NCBI RefSeq assembly: GCF_041740695.1
Contig: NZ_JBGSLK010000029.1
Location: 1-64,000 of the forward strand
Length of the DNA: 64,000 bases
Direction: 5' to 3'
From: Haliscomenobacter sp041740695
GTDB taxonomy: Bacteria; Bacteroidota; Bacteroidia; Chitinophagales; Saprospiraceae
Positions within the stretch are counted from its first letter, which is position 1, and every line of letters starts with the position of its first letter. This document shows positions 60,817 through 64,000 of this stretch, piece by piece. The notes beneath the pieces are model-generated. The model saw only the letters and a program-made list of their open reading frames with translations. It was not told the origin of the DNA and made no database searches. The position numbers were made by a program, and so were the translations under genes.

Positions 60817-61785
60817 TTAAGCGATTACATCTATCTGCCCGGGTTCTACAAATCTCGACTCCAGCGTGGCCACCTCAAAAAACTGCTTAAAAAACTCATC
60901 ACACCACAAGCAGATATTTTGCAGTTCCTCGGTGCGTTGTTCGGCGTATTCCCGGCTAATGCCAATAGACTCACCCATTCCCAAGGGGTCGCCTGCATTG
61001 ATTTTTTGAAATACCGGACTTTGGGCAACACGTTCCAATACCTGAGCCACCTTTTCTTTGCGTGCATCCCCCATGGCCTTGTAGGTGCCCGGGCAGCAAG
61101 GATTGATGCGCCAAAGTTGGATGGAAATTTCTTGAGGGATTCCTTCAGCCCCAGTCAAAAAGCCAATACCACCAGAAAGGATGTTGCAAAAATTGTGTTT
61201 GGGGTTGCGCAACCAGATGTTCTTTTCCATCGAGCGACCTCGCGCCCAGTTGCCTCCCAACCACAAATCCTCACTAGCGCCCCAGTAGCCCCACGACAAG
61301 CGAAAATTTTGTACCAGGTAGTTGTCCTTTTCAATCAGCGGTTGGTGTTCAGTTCCATCTACCCCACGAGAGTCAAAAAGTTCGGCAAGTTCTATTAATC
61401 TGCTGCCTGAATGTTTATGATAACGATCGATGCTGGCAATATCGAAGCGGGTTACCCCCTTTTCAATCAGGATATCCAGGATCTCACCAGTGAGCAAATC
61501 CCCATTGGTTTGCAACATGATTTGGGTTTTTCCCTGGAATTTTTCCTGAAGCCGATCCAAAATGACGTACAATAACTTTTTATCCGCCAGAGGCTCGCCA
61601 CCCGACAAAATAAGTCGATCCACTTGATCCGGTAGGTTCTCAATGATTTGTATACATTCCTCTTCAGAGATTCGAGCACCTTGCGGACCAGAGGAGTTGT
61701 AACAATGGTCGCATTTATCATTACAAAGCTGCGTAAAGACCCAATAAATCGATTCGCAGTGATTAAAGTTAAGTTTGTCTTGCAT
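60817..61785 (-). CDS. Radical SAM protein co-transcribed with an ABC importer
   Basis: 322 aa from ATG 61785. The radical SAM cluster is CNDKCDHC (C-x3-C-x2-C) at about 20-27, followed by LILSGGEPLADKKLL and LQTNGD. Further Cys residues occur at FCNIL, INPCCPGTY and ICLWCDEFF, as in SPASM-like proteins that hold auxiliary Fe-S clusters. The modified substrate is not identifiable. The ATPase gene stops 2 bp upstream, so the enzyme is linked to the transport of a small molecule or peptide. Confidence 0.88.
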   Translation of the reverse strand: MQDKLNFNHCESIYWVFTQLCNDKCDHCYNSSGPQGARISEEECIQIIENLPDQVDRLILSGGEPLADKKLLYVILDRLQEKFQGKTQIMLQTNGDLLTGEILDILIEKGVTRFDIASIDRYHKHSGSRLIELAELFDSRGVDGTEHQPLIEKDNYLVQNFRLSWGYWGASEDLWLGGNWARGRSMEKNIWLRNPKHNFCNILSGGIGFLTGAEGIPQEISIQLWRINPCCPGTYKAMGDARKEKVAQVLERVAQSPVFQKINAGDPLGMGESIGISREYAEQRTEELQNICLWCDEFFKQFFEVATLESRFVEPGQIDVIA

Positions 61786-61787
61786 GA

Positions 61788-62501
61788 TTAAAGTTTTTTC
61801 CAAAATTCAATTTCAGCACTCATTCCCGTGCGTACATCCGCCGCAAACGCAGCATAATCAGGAAACAAGTCCAGTTTTCCCCTTTCCATGTAACCCAATC
61901 GATCCCCCATTTTGAGGGCTTCTTTCAAGTCATGAGTGACAAATAAAGAAGTTATTCCATGTTCTGCGGTCAGCCGTTTAAAAAGCGCTTGCATATTTGA
62001 GCGCGTTTCCGGATCCAGGCTGGCGAATGGTTCATCCAACAACAAAAGCATGGGTTGAACGATCAAAGCTCGGCCAAAAGCGACTCGTTGCTTCTGGCCG
62101 CCAGATAACTCGTGTGGCATTTTGTGCGGGTGTTCCGCCAACTCAAGGTCCTCCAACATTTGGGCTGTTCGACGATCAATTTCGGGGGGTGCCAATTTGC
62201 GCAAGCGCAGCCCAAAAGCGATATTTTCAAAAACAGAATAGTGTGGAAACAACAAAGGTTCCTGATACAAATACACGGCACTGCGCTGTTGAGGTTTGAG
62301 TAAATTGATGTCTTGCCCTTGCACATAAATTTGCCCAGCCGCTGGGGTGAGTCCGGCAATAGCCTTTAACAAAGTTGTTTTCCCACAACCCGATTTGCCT
62401 AAAATAGCCAAAGTTTGGTTGACCTCAAGCTCCAAGGACACCCCACACAACACCGACTCACCTTGGTAAGACTTGAACATATTTTTTACAGCTAAAAACA
62501 T
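61788..62501 (-). CDS. ABC transporter ATP-binding protein
   Basis: About 237 aa from ATG 62501; a GTG at 62507 overlapping the permease stop is also possible. Walker A GKSGCGKTT, Q-loop YLYQEPLLFP, signature LSGGQKQR, Walker B LLLLDEPFASLD and switch His in FVTHDLKEAL. It is closest in style to the ion and thiamine or spermidine importers (PotA/ThiQ/FbpC type). It energises the two permeases encoded just upstream. Confidence 0.93.
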   Translation of the reverse strand: MFLAVKNMFKSYQGESVLCGVSLELEVNQTLAILGKSGCGKTTLLKAIAGLTPAAGQIYVQGQDINLLKPQQRSAVYLYQEPLLFPHYSVFENIAFGLRLRKLAPPEIDRRTAQMLEDLELAEHPHKMPHELSGGQKQRVAFGRALIVQPMLLLLDEPFASLDPETRSNMQALFKRLTAEHGITSLFVTHDLKEALKMGDRLGYMERGKLDLFPDYAAFAADVRTGMSAEIEFWKKL

Positions 62502-62503
62502 AC

Positions 62504-63265
62504 TCACACTTTTTTAAACACAAATTGGTGATTGAACCACAACAAGACCAAAGGTGGAAAGGACAACAAACAAGCCGCGATGGCCGCTACATGGATATTG
62601 GCTTCCCCAATGTATTGATACACCATAATGCTCAAGGTTTTGACCTGTCCTAAGCCAATCACGGAGGTAAGTCCATAATCGAACCAGGAAATCAGAAAAA
62701 CCTGAAAAAAGCAAATCAGCAAGGTATGTTTAGAAATCGGCAGCAGTATTTTCCAGAACACCACTGTGGTAGAACTGCCCAAAGTGCGGGCCAAAGCTTC
62801 CATTTCGCGGAGTTGCTGGTCAAAATGATTAAAGAAAAACAAAACCGCAAAAGGGTAAGTCAAAATGAATTGAGCGATCAAAACACCTCCAAGTGTTCCA
62901 GTTAAATCAAGTACGTTGAACATAAAACTGAGGCAATAAGCATAAATAACCGGTGAAAACGCATAAGGAAAATAAGCCAGGGTGATCCATAGCTTCCGAG
63001 AGGAATGTATAGACAAAACGTGGCTACTCAAAAAACCTGCGGTGGTACTCAAACAGCCAACGACACCTGCTACAAGAGCGGAAGTTGCCAAACTGGAAAG
63101 CCAATCTACTCCCGTGCGGCTCAGGCTGGCCCAATGAATCAGACTCAGGTTTTGACTCGGAAACACCTCTGGAAAACGCCAGCTACTGGCCACAGACAGT
63201 AAAACCAGGTACCCAAAAGGTAGGATAAAAAGCGCGAATAATACAGCAAGGATAACTTTTTTCAT
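62504..63265 (-). CDS. ABC transporter permease (second)
   Basis: A 253-aa permease with six helices. The EAA-type loop is REMEALARTLGSSTTVVFWKILLP near residue 160-182. It overlaps the upstream permease by 4 bp (ATGA). Its family is the binding-protein-dependent ThiP/PotC/FbpB group. The substrate cannot be read from this sequence. Confidence 0.9.
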   Translation of the reverse strand: MKKVILAVLFALFILPFGYLVLLSVASSWRFPEVFPSQNLSLIHWASLSRTGVDWLSSLATSALVAGVVGCLSTTAGFLSSHVLSIHSSRKLWITLAYFPYAFSPVIYAYCLSFMFNVLDLTGTLGGVLIAQFILTYPFAVLFFFNHFDQQLREMEALARTLGSSTTVVFWKILLPISKHTLLICFFQVFLISWFDYGLTSVIGLGQVKTLSIMVYQYIGEANIHVAAIAACLLSFPPLVLLWFNHQFVFKKV

Positions 63266-64000
63266 TGCTCAGCCTTTGATACAGCTGCTTTATTCCAAAA
63301 CCATCCTACTAAAAGTAAAATGAATAAAGTATAAAGCACTGTGCTGCTGTAAGCGATTGGAAGATCCGACAGGTTAAATTTTTTAAACTTTTGGCTGACG
63401 TAAACAGACCACATCATGGGCGACTGCCGTCCCAACAAGAGTGGCACTTCGTAGGCTCCAAATAAGAATACAAAGTACAAGAGCGCAGTAGGGGTGATTC
63501 GGCGCAACAATGCGGGCAATTGTACACGAAAAATAATATCCTTTGATGAAGCCCCTAAGGTAGCTGCCACTTGAGAAAGTGAGCTCAAGTTTTCAGCCTG
63601 ATAAAAGCGAAGCAACAACAGGGTAAAGATTGGAAAGGTGAGCAAAGTAAGGGTGAAAATGACGCCAAAATAATGGGCATCGTTGATCAACTCGGGGAAG
63701 TCCTGTGACTTTTCGAACAAACCCAAGTGAATCGCCCAACGGGCTAACATTCCAGTATTGCCTAACCATTGAAACGACAAAAAAGCCGCGACTAATGAGG
63801 ATAAGGCTAAAGGCAAATGCAACAAAAAATAATTTACCCTTTGCTCCAACTCCCTTTGTAAGCTTAATAAAAGCGTTAAAGACAAGCCTAAGGACAAAAG
63901 CAAAGTAAACAAAGCAACGCCCATACTCAAAGCCAACGCACTCCAAAACCCCTGATCCTCGAATAAGGCAGCCCAATGATTGAATGTAAAGCCTGTAGAG
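63262..64000 (-). CDS. ABC transporter permease (first), partial at the window end
   Basis: The frame stays open to the last base, so the N-terminus lies beyond the window; HWAALFEDQGFWSALALS is readable upstream of the first in-frame TTG. Membrane helices, and an EAA-type loop SLSQVAATLGASSKDIIFRVQLP in the second half, pair with those of the second permease. A periplasmic binding-protein gene is expected upstream. Confidence 0.88.
   Translation of the reverse strand, partial: STGFTFNHWAALFEDQGFWSALALSMGVALFTLLLSLGLSLTLLLSLQRELEQRVNYFLLHLPLALSSLVAAFLSFQWLGNTGMLARWAIHLGLFEKSQDFPELINDAHYFGVIFTLTLLTFPIFTLLLLRFYQAENLSSLSQVAATLGASSKDIIFRVQLPALLRRITPTALLYFVFLFGAYEVPLLLGRQSPMMWSVYVSQKFKKFNLSDLPIAYSSTVLYTLFILLLVGWFWNKAAVSKAEQ

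Overview
Organism. Nothing here is a ribosomal or housekeeping marker, so the assignment rests on style. Several starts are preceded by the Bacteroidota promoter form (a TTG or TTTG, about 20 bp, then TAnnTTTG), and Shine-Dalgarno sequences are largely absent. Gene content also fits: LytTR and His_kinase pairs, a Roco GTPase, VCBS/ASPIC proteins, KilA-N proteins and a MerTP/MerA mercury operon with an ArsR-type regulator. I infer a Bacteroidota bacterium, probably of the Saprospiraceae type. An apparently intact RepA, about 20 iterons and DnaA boxes make a large plasmid, or an integrated plasmid, the likeliest replicon. No rRNA, intact tRNA, integrase, IS transposase or CRISPR array was found.

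Layout. (1) 0.3-12.5 kb, minus strand: a tightly overlapping defence-type operon (SNF2-like helicase with DUF3883, GmrSD-like DUF262/HNH protein, DUF1156 DNA methylase, DUF499 ATPase) followed by two small unknown genes. (2) 12.7-17.3 kb: a Roco protein (LRR, Roc GTPase, COR, likely EAD11 tail) and a second copy whose Roc-COR core is deleted but whose promoter is retained. (3) 17.5-26.6 kb: an HTH protein, an accessory block of unknown function, an ECF sigma factor, and a LytTR regulator with two histidine kinases, a regulator remnant and a kinase N-terminal remnant. Three 21-bp-spaced repeats stand upstream of each kinase-type gene. (4) 26.8-30.4 kb: replication module (ribbon-helix-helix protein with palindromic operator, RepA, iteron/DnaA-box origin, toprim primase-like protein). 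(5) 30.5-36.7 kb: two KilA-N proteins, orphan genes among strong hairpins, a PDDEXK_2 nuclease, and a lipoprotein/coiled-coil pair with a decayed duplicate. (6) 37-45.1 kb, plus strand: ECF sigma factor, small zinc-finger-like protein, FAD oxidoreductase, NapH/NosR-like Fe-S membrane protein, DUF547, YceI, a membrane protein, an ASPIC/UnbV protein and another membrane protein. (7) 47.8-56.7 kb, plus strand: an 11-gene run containing a glutaredoxin-thioredoxin reductase fusion, a cNMP-binding/AlbA_2 fusion, two arsenosugar-type transferases and a glutamate synthase-like enzyme. (8) 56.8-59.3 kb: mer operon. (9) 59.4-64 kb, minus strand: a vanadium-haloperoxidase-like lipoprotein, then a radical SAM enzyme co-transcribed with an ABC importer that runs off the window.

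How it fits together. The window reads as a cargo-rich accessory replicon: defence at one end, its own replication origin in the middle, and redox, envelope and metal-resistance cargo at the other. Small palindromic repeats (three or four families) are scattered through regions 3-5, and some lie inside open reading frames in frame. Duplication followed by partial deletion recurs in the Roco gene, the LytTR regulator, the kinase and the coiled-coil gene.
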